Source: Virgibacillus_R byunsanensis (GTDB taxonomy: Bacteria; Bacillota; Bacilli; Bacillales; Amphibacillaceae). From it: DNA of 53,297 nucleotides. The stretch's first letter is position 1. Each line of letters opens with the position of its first letter. Positions 42,501-50,269 of the stretch are shown in pieces. Below the pieces are notes generated by a model, which saw nothing but the letters and a program-made list of their open reading frames with translations, ran no database searches and was not told where the DNA came from. A program made the translations under genes and the position numbers. The stretch covers positions 1-53,297 of the forward strand of contig NZ_JBHTKJ010000031.1 of the NCBI RefSeq assembly GCF_042675965.1, read 5' to 3'.

Positions 42501-44221
42501 TGATTTGTTAATATTGGTGTTTTTAATTTAATATGTCTACAACTTTCTGGACCAGGATTTACTAGATTCCCCTCTGCTCCAATAGTTGTTTCCACCATTG
42601 TAATCAACTGTTCCCTAATTGCATCGATTGCAGGATTCGTCACCTGTGCAAAAAGTTGCTTAAAATAGTTGTACAATAGCTGTGGTTTTTTCGATAGTAC
42701 AGCAAGTGGTGAATCATATCCCATCGAACCAATAGGGTCTTTGCCGTCCATTACTAGTGGCTTTATAATTTTATTTAATTCTTCCCTCGTATAGCCAAAC
42801 ACTAGTTGTTGGTTTAATAGCAATTCATTTCGATAGGCTGGTTGCTTCTCAACGACTTCTGGAATATCATCCAGATTTGTCATGTTCGAAAGCCACTCTT
42901 TATATGGGTGCTCGGAAGCAATTTGCATCTTTATGTCCTCATCAGGAATAATAATTCCTTTATCTAAATCCACAAGTAGCATTTTCCCTGGCTGTAAACG
43001 GTCTTTATACAAAATATCATCTGCAAAAATATCTAGTGCACCTACCTCAGAACCAAGTACAATCATGCCACTTTTCGTAACATAATATCGCGCTGGTCTA
43101 AGGCCATTACGGTCAAGGCAGGCACCAATTTGATTACCATCTGTAAACACTAGTGCTGCCGGACCATCCCACGGTTCCATTAATGTACTATGATATTCAT
43201 AGAAATCACGCTTCTCTTCTTTAATTGTGGAATCATTTGCCCATGGTTCCGGTACCATCATCATGGCAGTATGTGCTAATGACCGTCCAGAAAGATGCAG
43301 GAATTCAAACGTATTATCAAATATAGACGAATCACTACCATCTGCATCAATGACCGGTAAGACCTTTTCCAAGTCTTCTTCACTAAAATAGTCAGAATCA
43401 CAAAGTTGTTCACGAGCCCGCATCCAATTAACATTTCCACGTAATGTATTAAATTCACCGTTATGAATGGAGTAGCGATTTGGGTGTGATCGCTTCCAGC
43501 TTGGGAAGGTGTTCGTACTAAAGCGTGAATGTACAAGTGCTAGCGCGGATTTAAAATCAGGGTGGTTCAAATCAATGTAGAAGGAATCTAATTGTTCTGG
43601 TATAAGCATTCCTTTATATACTATGGTACGGGTCGATAAACTACTTATATAGATGTCATCATATTCAGGCTTATCTGCTACAGCCTGCTCAATACGTTTT
43701 CGAATAACATATAGCTTCCGTTCGAAGGCCATTTGGTCTTTCAGGTCTTCGGATTTCTGTATAAACACCTGACGGATCGTTGGCATACTTTTCGCTGCTA
43801 CCTTTCCAATAAATGATCCATTTATCGGTACAGGACGCCAGCCGAGATGCGTTTGCCCTTCTTCGCGAATAATCTGTTCAATGATACGTTTACTATCAAT
43901 TCGTGTTTTATGATCCTCTGGAAGAAAAACCATGCCAATTCCATATTCGCCCTCATTCGGGAGATGGATGTCTTCCTTAGCACATTGCTTTTGGAAAAAA
44001 CGATCTGGAATTTGCATAAGTATTCCAGCTCCATCGCCAGTACTCGTGTCAGCAGATTGACCACCACGGTGCTCGAGATTACATAGAATATTAATAGCAT
44101 TTTGAACAATGTTATGTGTTTTTTTGCCGTTTATATTTGCTATCATCCCAATTCCGCATGCTTCATGTTCAAAGTCCGGATGATATAAACCCTGCACTTC
44201 AGGGTACTCCCTTCTTGTCAT
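39575..44221 (-). CDS. gltA: Glutamate synthase [NADPH] large subunit
   Basis: A 1548-residue multidomain enzyme: an N-terminal glutaminase whose nucleophile is C22, exposed after cleavage of a short propeptide (HEACGIGMIAN), a central domain, the FMN-binding synthase domain with NSGEGGE and GYDGGTGAAP, the [3Fe-4S] cysteines in CVMMRVCHLDTCPVG, and the C-terminal beta-helix GXGXG domain (GGKIIVQP … GGAVVVLGSTGRNFAAGMSG). It converts 2-oxoglutarate and glutamine to two glutamates. The start is the ATG eight bases after AGAGGAG; an upstream GTG is less well placed. The usual neighbouring regulator gltC is absent here. Confidence 0.96.
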   Translation of the reverse strand: MTRREYPEVQGLYHPDFEHEACGIGMIANINGKKTHNIVQNAINILCNLEHRGGQSADTSTGDGAGILMQIPDRFFQKQCAKEDIHLPNEGEYGIGMVFLPEDHKTRIDSKRIIEQIIREEGQTHLGWRPVPINGSFIGKVAAKSMPTIRQVFIQKSEDLKDQMAFERKLYVIRKRIEQAVADKPEYDDIYISSLSTRTIVYKGMLIPEQLDSFYIDLNHPDFKSALALVHSRFSTNTFPSWKRSHPNRYSIHNGEFNTLRGNVNWMRAREQLCDSDYFSEEDLEKVLPVIDADGSDSSIFDNTFEFLHLSGRSLAHTAMMMVPEPWANDSTIKEEKRDFYEYHSTLMEPWDGPAALVFTDGNQIGACLDRNGLRPARYYVTKSGMIVLGSEVGALDIFADDILYKDRLQPGKMLLVDLDKGIIIPDEDIKMQIASEHPYKEWLSNMTNLDDIPEVVEKQPAYRNELLLNQQLVFGYTREELNKIIKPLVMDGKDPIGSMGYDSPLAVLSKKPQLLYNYFKQLFAQVTNPAIDAIREQLITMVETTIGAEGNLVNPGPESCRHIKLKTPILTNQQLEKLRQQQLEGFHTTTISTLFNAVEGPNNMEQALEETFKKADEAVESGSTLLILSDRGVSKGKAAIPALLAVSGLHHHLIRAGERTKVSLLVESGEPREVHHFATLLGYGAEGINPYLAFDSISELVEENEIEAVSNEQAIEKYIGSVTDGIIKILSKMGISTIQSYRGAQIFEAVGIQNDVIDKYFTRTASRLGGIGMDIIEKEVLMRHERAFKEGRGSNHTLDAGDEFQYRENGEDHQYNPRTIHTLQHACRTNDYDLFKTYSKLLTDETNNLQSLRGFLAFKEQKSVPIEEVESVEEICARFKTGAMSYGAISQEAHEALAIAMNRIGGKSNSGEGGESPERFTPDENGDYRRSSIKQVASGRFGVTSHYLVNADEIQIKVAQGAKPGEGGHLPGKKVYPWIAEVRGSTPGVELISPPPHHDIYSIEDLAELIHNLKNTNPDARISVKLVSAVGVGTIAAGVAKGRADHVLISGYDGGTGAAPNTSIKHTGLPWEIGLAETHQTLLLNGLRDRIAVETDGKMMTGRDVVVATLLGAEEYGFSTAPLVVLGCVMMRVCHLDTCPVGVATQNPELRKKFSGDADHVANFMRFIAQETRELMAELGFRTINEMIGRTDIMKVNSGIEHWKAKDLDLSTLLHQPDLPAKVGRYATVKQDHGIDKSLDYQELIPNCQPALDDQKPVQFTTAIRNIHRVTGTLLGSEITKRYGEKGLPEDTIKLTFNGSAGQSFGGYIPKGMTLRLVGDANDFVGKGLSGGKIIVQPDPVATFEPEKNIIIGNVALYGASDGEAYIRGIAGERFCVRNSGAEVVVEGVGDHGCEYMTGGAVVVLGSTGRNFAAGMSGGVAYVYDEDSSFREKVNPELVHVDQLSEQAEMDKVYQMIQKHAQYTNSTHAERILAYWEKYAEKFVRVIPKAYLKMNDRIQALKDSGLSKFDAEMTAFEESNSGSKDSKDKQATIVKKTSKVGIETVLK

Positions 44222-44591
44222 CACAACAACTCCTCTCTTGTATAAGCGTGAAAAATAACTTTATATAAGCATTTTATTCACGCAGTTCTTTCCCTATATA
44301 GTTTAGTGAAATTCTATTATATCATAAATGTAGTGTTAACATAAAATTCTGATAAGTCATTTTCATGTAATTTAACTAAATTTAATCAAATGAAAACGTT
44401 GTCATTTAGGTGTTCTTTATTTTTTTATACAGCTATAATGTATATCATGATAGGATTTTGGAAGTCTGACTAGTAATTTTAGCAAAAAAAATTATATTTT
44501 TTTAAAAAGCGGGCTATTTTCTAGCAATTTAGTTCCAAATTTTTAATAATATGTAAGAAAAAACTAGTTATTATTCTGGACATGTTACATT
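44222..44591. other. Upstream region of the gltAB operon
   Basis: AT-rich, no gene. It must hold the glt promoter on the minus strand. I looked for GltC or TnrA-like boxes (TGTNA-N7-TNACA) and found no convincing match. Confidence 0.45.
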
Positions 44592-44636
44592 AAAAAACTA
44601 CCCCAAATTGATATCATTTGGGGTAGTTGATTTTTT
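44592..44636. terminator. Bidirectional terminator before the repeat-protein gene
   Basis: AACTACCCCAAA and TTTGGGGTAGTT form a perfect 12-bp stem around nine bases, with AAAAAA on one side and TTTTTT on the other. It lies 20 bases beyond the repeat-protein stop codon. Confidence 0.88.
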
Positions 44637-44655
44637 CACAATTACTTACCTGGAA

Positions 44656-45384
44656 CTAATGGTCATAATCCGCTTCATTATTAAAAGGATAAAGTTTAAG
44701 TTCTTTTGCTTTTTCTGCATGGTCGGTTAGGATCTCATTTAGAAGCTGTTCGGTATCTTTATCCGTACTATCGATTCCCAATTCTTCAGCAGTCTGTGCA
44801 ATTTTCTTTTCGTGGATTGCTTGTACGATATCACTGATTTCTTTACCTTCTGTATCAATTCCCAATTGCTTTGCACCTTTTTTAAGATAGGTTTCCATTA
44901 CTTCTTGTTTGATGGTTTCAAAATCTTTACCTTCTGTTTCAATACCTAATCTTTCAGCTCGTTGTTTGATTTTTGTCTCATACACTTCTTTAGCCAGTTC
45001 TTCAGGTTCCTTTCCTTTTGTTTTAATGCCCATCTCTTTTGCTTTCTTCACTACTTTAGCATGATGCACTTCATTAGCTAACTCTTTTAAGTCTTTTCCT
45101 TTTGTTTTAATACCTAATTCTTCTGCTGCTTGTTTTATCTTGGCTTCACGAACTTCTTTTGCTAATTCCTCAAGATTTTTTCCTTCTGTATCAATTCCCA
45201 GTTCCCTAGCCTGCATCTTTATGTAAGCCTCATGATTATATAAATCTACATGCCCTTTTCTATCCTTCATAACATCCATATATTCCACTTTTTCGTCGTC
45301 TAGCGCTTCTACTACCGCTGGAACTTGCCAAGTAATTCCTAAAAACATAACGGTACTAAATACGATAAGCAAACAATTCTTCAT
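44656..45384 (-). CDS. Secreted protein with six 28-residue repeats
   Basis: A 242-residue exported protein. Residues 1-27 form a signal peptide (hydrophobic core CLLIVFSTVMFLGITW). After a short charged linker, residues 55-222 are six gapless 28-residue repeats of the type [IV]KxxAxELGIxTxGKxxEELAxEV, then a 20-residue tail. Each unit looks like two short helices joined by the LGIxTxGK turn, so a helical solenoid is likely. The start is the ATG nine bases after AGGAGG; the open frame extends upstream without support. I know no family with this exact repeat. Highly charged surfaces suggest wall, metal or nucleic acid interaction, but this is guesswork. Confidence 0.7.
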   Translation of the reverse strand: MKNCLLIVFSTVMFLGITWQVPAVVEALDDEKVEYMDVMKDRKGHVDLYNHEAYIKMQARELGIDTEGKNLEELAKEVREAKIKQAAEELGIKTKGKDLKELANEVHHAKVVKKAKEMGIKTKGKEPEELAKEVYETKIKQRAERLGIETEGKDFETIKQEVMETYLKKGAKQLGIDTEGKEISDIVQAIHEKKIAQTAEELGIDSTDKDTEQLLNEILTDHAEKAKELKLYPFNNEADYDH

Positions 45385-45547
45385 GTTAACCATCCTCCTA
45401 TTTTTGAGATATGTATTTTTATCACATTTCATAGGGTTTCCAAACAACGTAAAAAAATGAATACTATTTTGTAAGCTAAAAAATTGGACTAACACGTATA
45501 AAAGTCGTATCATTTCTTACTACAGAAATACCTAAGGAGTGAATAAA

Positions 45548-46549
45548 ATGACGACCGCGAAAACATTTAACCATATACCTTTATCCGTCTTAGACCTTGC
45601 CCCTGTTGTGGAAGGTGGAAAACCGGAACAATCGTTTAAAAATAGTGTTGACTTGGCCCAACATGTTGAAAAATTAGGGTTTCACCGCTATTGGTTTGCG
45701 GAGCACCACAACATGCCTGGCATAGCCAGTTCTGCAACTTCTGTGATCATAGGACATATTGCTGGTGCCACTAACCAAATGCGTATCGGTGCAGGCGGTA
45801 TTATGCTTCCTAACCATGCCACATTAGCTATTGCCGAGCAATTTGGAACATTGGAAACCATGTATCCTGGCCGTATTGACCTTGGTTTAGGTCGGGCACC
45901 CGGAAGTGACCAAGCTGCTGCACACGCATTACGACGCACGTTGAACATGCGTGTCGAGGATTTCCCAATGCAAGTAGATGAACTGCAATCGTATTTTGAG
46001 GGAACTGCTAGTGTTCGAGCTGTGCCAGGAGAAGGTCTTGATATTCCAATATGGCTTTTAGGATCAAGTGGATTTAGCGCACAACTTGCTGCCAAAAAAG
46101 GATTACCATTTTCATTCGCCAGTCACTTTGCGCCAGACTATACAATTCCAGCACTGAATCTGTACCGTGATAACTTTAAAGCTGACGTACTCGATAAACC
46201 ATATGCGATGGTCGGAGTAAACGTTATTGCAGCAGATACAGACGAAAAAGCCGAGTGGCTAGCGACGTCTCAACAACAACAATTTTTAAGTATTCGACGA
46301 GGACAGCCGACTAAACTGCAACCACCAATTGATAGCCTTGATGAGGTTTGGTCCCCAATGGAACGTGCTACTGTTGAACAATCACTTAGCTCACGTTCAA
46401 CGATTGTTGGTGGACCAGAAAAAGTCAAAAAGGGACTTGAAGATTTCTTAAACGAAACACAAGCAGATGAAATGATTATTAACTCACAAATTTATAATCA
46501 TGAAGATCGAGTCAGGTCGTATGAGATTGTGGCTGAATTGTTTAATTAG
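45548..46549 (+). CDS. LLM-class flavin-dependent oxidoreductase (YwcH-like)
   Basis: Luciferase-like monooxygenase family, TIM-barrel fold, 333 residues. The N-terminal block is IPLSVLDLAPVVEGG, with the flavin/substrate region HRYWFAEHHNMPGIASSATS, the strand GAGGIMLPNHATL and the family hallmark GRIDLGLGRAPGSD. Such enzymes use FMNH2 or F420-like cofactors to oxygenate small molecules; for this subgroup substrates are unknown. The start is the ATG after AAGGAGTGAATAAA; a GTG within that stretch is an alternative. It is divergent from the repeat-protein gene. Confidence 0.87.
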   Translation: MTTAKTFNHIPLSVLDLAPVVEGGKPEQSFKNSVDLAQHVEKLGFHRYWFAEHHNMPGIASSATSVIIGHIAGATNQMRIGAGGIMLPNHATLAIAEQFGTLETMYPGRIDLGLGRAPGSDQAAAHALRRTLNMRVEDFPMQVDELQSYFEGTASVRAVPGEGLDIPIWLLGSSGFSAQLAAKKGLPFSFASHFAPDYTIPALNLYRDNFKADVLDKPYAMVGVNVIAADTDEKAEWLATSQQQQFLSIRRGQPTKLQPPIDSLDEVWSPMERATVEQSLSSRSTIVGGPEKVKKGLEDFLNETQADEMIINSQIYNHEDRVRSYEIVAELFN

Positions 46550-46560
46550 AACACATACTT

Positions 46561-46590
46561 AAATCCCCCCGAATTAGATCGAGGGGATTT
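46561..46590. terminator. Bidirectional terminator
   Basis: AAATCCCCCCGA and TCGAGGGGATTT form a 12-bp stem with one mismatch. It lies between the convergent oxidoreductase and sodium channel genes and serves both. Confidence 0.82.
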
Positions 46591-46594
46591 GTTT

Positions 46595-47386
46595 TTATCT
46601 TGCATCTTTTTCAAGTAATTTTTTAATATCCTGTAACTCCTGCTGTACTTCTGCTAATTTTTTATCCGTCGAAGAAGGCTCTTTCTCTTCGTCATCCGCT
46701 TCTTCCACATTATTCACGATAACACCAATTAATAAGTTAAAAATAACAAACGTACCAATTAGAATAAAGCTTATAAAGAACCACCATGATGTTGGGTCTT
46801 TTGCTAGTATCGGTCGCATAAGACCACTTGCCCAAGACTCTAATGTTACAACCTGGAATAACGTTATCAACGACTCATGTAGCGTACCAAAGTATTCAGG
46901 CGCAATGGAACCATACAGCATCGTACCAATTACCCCATAAATATAAAAGAAAATACCAAGCAGTAACATAATGGTTCCCATCGATGGAATCGTTAATAAT
47001 AAAGCGTTCACGATTCGACGAAGTGAGGGAATAATCGAGATAGCACGTAGTACACGCAAAACCCTTAGCACCCTTAGCACCGTAACATAATGGGCTCCTA
47101 CTAAGATATGTCCACTTGCCACAATTAAAAAGTCAAATATACTCCACGGATCACGAAAAAAGGAGCCAATTGACTTACTCCCAATGAGTCTAATCACAAT
47201 CTCTATGGTAAAAATCCAAAGTAATAACTGATCAACGATAGTTATCCAATCGGAAAAATTATGTTTAAAATATGAATAAGTTTCTAATCCTACTAAAATA
47301 GCATTTATGATAATTAAACCAATTATTGCATTCATAAATAAAGGATGTTCTGAGATTCGAGCGCATTTTTTTCTAAGTCTGTTCAT
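46595..47386 (-). CDS. Bacterial voltage-gated sodium channel (NavBac/NaChBac family)
   Basis: A 263-residue six-helix ion channel subunit that would form homotetramers. The voltage sensor S4 (residues 102-125) has arginines every third position (LRVLRVLRVLRAISIIPSLRR). The pore-loop selectivity filter is TLESWA at 181-186, identical in pattern to NaChBac and other sodium-selective members. The S6 gate is FNLLIGVIVNNVEEA and the C-terminal 35 residues are a coiled coil (KLAEVQQELQDIKKLLEK). The S2 acidic partner is in IFTIEIVIRLIG. In alkaliphilic and halotolerant bacilli such channels support motility, chemotaxis and pH homeostasis. The ribosome binding site is GGAGGAGG. Confidence 0.92.
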   Translation of the reverse strand: MNRLRKKCARISEHPLFMNAIIGLIIINAILVGLETYSYFKHNFSDWITIVDQLLLWIFTIEIVIRLIGSKSIGSFFRDPWSIFDFLIVASGHILVGAHYVTVLRVLRVLRVLRAISIIPSLRRIVNALLLTIPSMGTIMLLLGIFFYIYGVIGTMLYGSIAPEYFGTLHESLITLFQVVTLESWASGLMRPILAKDPTSWWFFISFILIGTFVIFNLLIGVIVNNVEEADDEEKEPSSTDKKLAEVQQELQDIKKLLEKDAR

Positions 47387-47452
47387 GTGTTATTCTATCC
47401 TCCTCCCCCATTTATTTTACTTTTTTCAAACGGATCTGTCATTATTTTTGTA

Positions 47453-48166
47453 GTCTGTTTTCGTACGCATTGTTACTTTTTCATCTTCATTGTTGATGTA
47501 AACTGCGACGTAACTTTAGGCTTATTTCTAAGAACGCGTGCTATTGCCGCCGTCTGGGATCGCTACGGGCGGATGCTTTCCGCGGGCACGGCTTCAGCCT
47601 CCGAAGCGGAAAACCACCGCTTCGGTGTCTTCAGACACGTGCTGTTCCCGCAGGAGTCACCGCCCTCCGCTCACCCTGACTGGTAAGGGGTTTTATTAAT
47701 ACTAATACATTCCCACGACAGTAACAGAAATAACAGCGAAGGAAATACACGTAGACTCCTTGAAAATACAAACCGATTTTCTGCGTGCGATGTCTAGCTA
47801 TGTAGCTTTCCTTATCCTGTGGGAGCAGATGCCTAGGAGGCTGTCCAATGGAATAATTTCTGTGAATATATATGCATTCACACTGAATTATTAATGTATA
47901 ATCCACCATATTTTGAATAAATATTCGGCAATTTCACTTCGTCGGACAGCCTCCTAGCCTGAGACCCCGCAGAGTGTTAGCTCGAGGAGGATCATCAGCC
48001 GCCCACGGGTAGAAGACACTGCGCAGTGAAACGAAGCAGATGTCGCACTTGTACCCGGATGGGTGAAAGCGAAGTGTATTTCCGTAGCGATAGGTTAACC
48101 GTCACATCAAGTTATGTCGTATTATATATCTATTCTCTCAAAAGCAACAACATCTACGAAAAAGCC
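47453..48166 (+). mobile_element. Non-autonomous TIR element, copy C (with nested MITE)
   Basis: This element is about 714 bp, of which 121 are a later MITE insertion. The left end is GTCTGTTTTCGTACGCATTG; the right end in reverse is GGCTTTTTCGTAGATGTTGT. Flanks ATTTTTGTA (47444-47452) and ATTTTTGAA (48167-48175) agree in 8 of 9 bases. It is highly similar to copy B in reverse orientation over most of its length, for example CGTAACTTTAGGCTTATTTC, ATGCTTTCCGCGGGCACGGC and ACTGCGCAGTGAAACGAAGC. No transposase frame is present. Confidence 0.82.
47837..47953. mobile_element. 117-bp MITE with CTAG target duplication
   Basis: The ends GAGGCTGTCC and GGACAGCCTC are perfect 10-bp inverted repeats, flanked by CTAG at 47833-47836 and 47954-47957. 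The equivalent place in copy B (31170-31190, reverse strand) has a single CTAG with no insert, so the empty site is seen directly. The interior is AT-rich with no reading frame. A 4-bp CTAG duplication is typical of IS5-group transposases, but the family is not proven. Confidence 0.88.
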
Positions 48167-48185
48167 ATTTTTGAAATGACCATTT

Positions 48186-48221
48186 AAAAAAGCTGATTAG
48201 GAATTATTCCCAATCAGCTTT
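48186..48221 (-). terminator. Terminator of catE
   Basis: AAAGCTGATT and AATCAGCTTT form a 10-bp stem around about a dozen bases. A-tract and T-tract lie on the two sides. It ends just before the catE stop codon on the 3' side. Confidence 0.8.
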
Positions 48222-48231
48222 CATATTTGTA

Positions 48232-49086
48232 TTAAATCGATAGTTGAATACGATTACCGGATGGATCCTCTGTAATGAATGCCCCATGCTCTTCTTGAAC
48301 CTCATAACCAAGTGTTCTTAATTGTTCTACTACTTCTCCACGAGATTTTTCATTCGGATATACAAGCGAAAACACTTTTAAACCAACGCCATTTTTCGGT
48401 GCTGCAGGCGCACCAACGCCAGCCCAAGTATTTAAACCTATATGATGATGATAACTACCAGTGGACATGAAGAGTGCTTGTTGGCCAAAACGACATACAG
48501 TGTCAAAGCCGAGTCCCTTACTATAAAATTCCTCTGTTTTTTGTAATTCAGATACATGCAAATGAATATGTCCCATTACTGTACCAGTCGGAAGGCCACT
48601 CCATGTCTCGCCCTCGGCCTCTGCGAGAATACTTTTAGCTTCAATTGGATCGACCGTCATTTCTACTTGACCATGATTCCAATTCCAGTCGGATGAGTGA
48701 CGGTCGATATAGATTTCTATTCCATTCCCATCTGGGTCACTTAAATAAAGTGCCTCACTAACCAAATGGTCTGATGATCCTAATGGCTGGTTAAGCGCAA
48801 TAAAATGCTTTAACACTTTTCCTAACTCCACACGGCTTGGCAGTAAGATCGCATAATGATACAACCCCGTCGTATTACCTTGTTTTGCCATCACATTTTC
48901 TGGTTGAACGATTGTTAGTAAAGCTGTTTTCCCATCAGCAGATAGTACTGCTTGATGCTCTGTTTGTTCGAGTAATTGAAACCCAATTACTTCTTTATAA
49001 AACTTCAGTGACCGTGCTAAGTCTTTTACTTTTAATTCCACATGACCTACATACGTATTCGGTTCACGAAAAAACTTCTGTTCCAT
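48232..49086 (-). CDS. catE: VOC-family dioxygenase (CatE-like catechol 2,3-dioxygenase)
   Basis: A 284-residue protein with two glyoxalase/VOC domains. Metal ligand positions are conserved in the first domain as HVELKVKDLARSLKFYKE and in the second as MGHIHLHVSELQKTEEFY, with SYHHHIGLNTW and IYIDRHSSDW as substrate-loop motifs. It matches the length and layout of B. subtilis CatE, which cleaves catechol and toxic derivatives and is controlled by a redox-sensing regulator. No partner regulator or catD is adjacent here. WrbA upstream is consistent with a quinone/catechol detoxification area. Confidence 0.85.
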   Translation of the reverse strand: MEQKFFREPNTYVGHVELKVKDLARSLKFYKEVIGFQLLEQTEHQAVLSADGKTALLTIVQPENVMAKQGNTTGLYHYAILLPSRVELGKVLKHFIALNQPLGSSDHLVSEALYLSDPDGNGIEIYIDRHSSDWNWNHGQVEMTVDPIEAKSILAEAEGETWSGLPTGTVMGHIHLHVSELQKTEEFYSKGLGFDTVCRFGQQALFMSTGSYHHHIGLNTWAGVGAPAAPKNGVGLKVFSLVYPNEKSRGEVVEQLRTLGYEVQEEHGAFITEDPSGNRIQLSI

Positions 49087-49189
49087 ATGGCTCCATTCCC
49101 TCCCTGGTGATTGTATTTTAAATGATTATAATTCCATTTAATAATGAAGTTACTTAATATAAGTAATGTATACTAAAATAACAGTTTGT

Positions 49190-49312
49190 GTCAAGGATGA
49201 TACCTGGTCAAATACTGATAAACTGCTGAAATTCGCTGATAAGAAGAACCGATTAGTCATAGCCTTTGCTCAAATCAACACGATTCAAAGAGAATTGAAT
49301 CTAAAAAGCTGA
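49190..49312 (+). pseudogene. Short coding relic, unknown
   Basis: A 40-codon frame reads VKDDTWSNTDKLLKFADKKN and ends LNLKS before a stop. It has protein-like composition but lacks a ribosome binding site and start codon, and its end merges with a terminator hairpin. I do not recognise the family. Confidence 0.25.
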
Positions 49313-49332
49313 CTAAAAAACTAGTCAGCTTT
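49303..49332. terminator. Bidirectional terminator downstream of wrbA
   Basis: AAAGCTGACT and AGTCAGCTTT form a 10-bp stem with an 8-base loop. It is placed just beyond the wrbA stop codon. Confidence 0.85.
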
Positions 49333-49339
49333 AATTATA

Positions 49340-49996
49340 TTAACCATTAATGCGTCCGGCTATATCTACTACGCGTTTAGCTTGATGCTTCACGGCACCC
49401 TCTACATCCTCGACCATGTTTCCATCCTGATCGACAGAGACGCTTGTACCATAAGGATTACCACCAGCACCAAATAAAACTGGATCCGTATATGCTGGAT
49501 TTGCGATGATAGCACCCCAGTGCATCATGGATGTATATAAAGCAAGAAGTGTAGCCTCTTGTCCACCATGTGGATTTTGTGCCGAGGTCATACCACTAAC
49601 TACTTTGTTAACAGTTTTACCATTTGCCCACAGACCACCTTGTGTATCAAGGAATTGCTTCATTTGAGCTGGGAGATTACCAAATCGGGTTGGCATACTG
49701 AATATGATTGCATCTGCCCATTCAATATCGTCTGAAGATGCTTCTGGGACATCCTGTGTTGCTTCATAATGAGCTTTCCAAGCTGGATTCGATTCAATAG
49801 CCTCTTTTGGTGCAAGTTCAGGTACTTTTACAAGTTTAACCTCTGCTCCAGCTTCTTTTGCACTCGCTTCTGCCCACTGTGCTAATTGATAGTTTGTGCC
49901 TGATGAGCTGTAATAAATTACTGCTAATTTTACGTTTGCCATGTTGTTAGTCTCCTTTGTAGATGGTTTTCCAAATAATTTTTCTAAAAATCCCAT
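49340..49996 (-). CDS. wrbA: NAD(P)H:quinone oxidoreductase WrbA
   Basis: FMN-dependent two-electron quinone reductase of the flavodoxin-fold WrbA family. The flavin phosphate loop is VIYYSSSGTNYQLAQWAEAS, then MPTRFGNLPAQMKQFLD, the GGQE motif QNPHGGQEATLL and GAGGNPYG. The frame gives 218 residues with an N-terminal extension MGFLEKLFGKPSTKETNN. A second ATG (position 49942) with AAAGGAG nine bases upstream would give the standard 200-residue form beginning ANVKLAVIYY. The first ATG also has AGGAG about 13 bases upstream, so two starts are possible. It lies near catE on the same strand. Confidence 0.9.
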   Translation of the reverse strand: MGFLEKLFGKPSTKETNNMANVKLAVIYYSSSGTNYQLAQWAEASAKEAGAEVKLVKVPELAPKEAIESNPAWKAHYEATQDVPEASSDDIEWADAIIFSMPTRFGNLPAQMKQFLDTQGGLWANGKTVNKVVSGMTSAQNPHGGQEATLLALYTSMMHWGAIIANPAYTDPVLFGAGGNPYGTSVSVDQDGNMVEDVEGAVKHQAKRVVDIAGRING

Positions 49997-50071
49997 GTTA
50001 TTCTATTTCTCCTCATGCATATATTTTGCTACTAGTATGGTTTATAATACACTCCTTTATTAGTTTTTTTA

Positions 50072-50160
50072 GTAGATAGGAAAGTATAGAAACTTTCTTA
50101 TCTACATAAGTGCAACTAAGGCTTTCGCATTATGGCTTGGCGATAAGCCAAGTTTTCTAA
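50072..50160 (-). repeat. Two-hairpin interspersed repeat, copy 6 (inverted)
   Basis: The reverse orientation copy: on the minus strand it reads TTAGAAAACTTGGCTTATCG, GCCAAGCC, then AAAGCCTTAGTTGCACTTAT, and the GTAGATAAGAAAG…CTTTCCTATCTAC hairpin. It lies about 110 bases beyond the 3' end of the second DUF421 gene. Confidence 0.85.
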
Positions 50161-50269
50161 TGTTGAACAAAAAAGCAAAGGATACTTGTATTAATCAAGT
50201 AACTTACTTTATGTAACTAATATACCTGATTTCAATACTTCTGTCAAATAACTAACTTACTAAACATAA

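Noticed and set aside
39639..44109. Many antisense frames of 60-120 codons within gltA and gltB
   Set aside because: They are shadows of two unmistakable enzymes on the opposite strand.
44222..44591. TnrA or GltC box upstream of gltA
   Set aside because: No segment fits the TGTNA-N7-TNACA pattern convincingly.
47387..47909. Open frames across element C and the MITE
   Set aside because: They span the element and MITE boundaries and are not shared with copy B.
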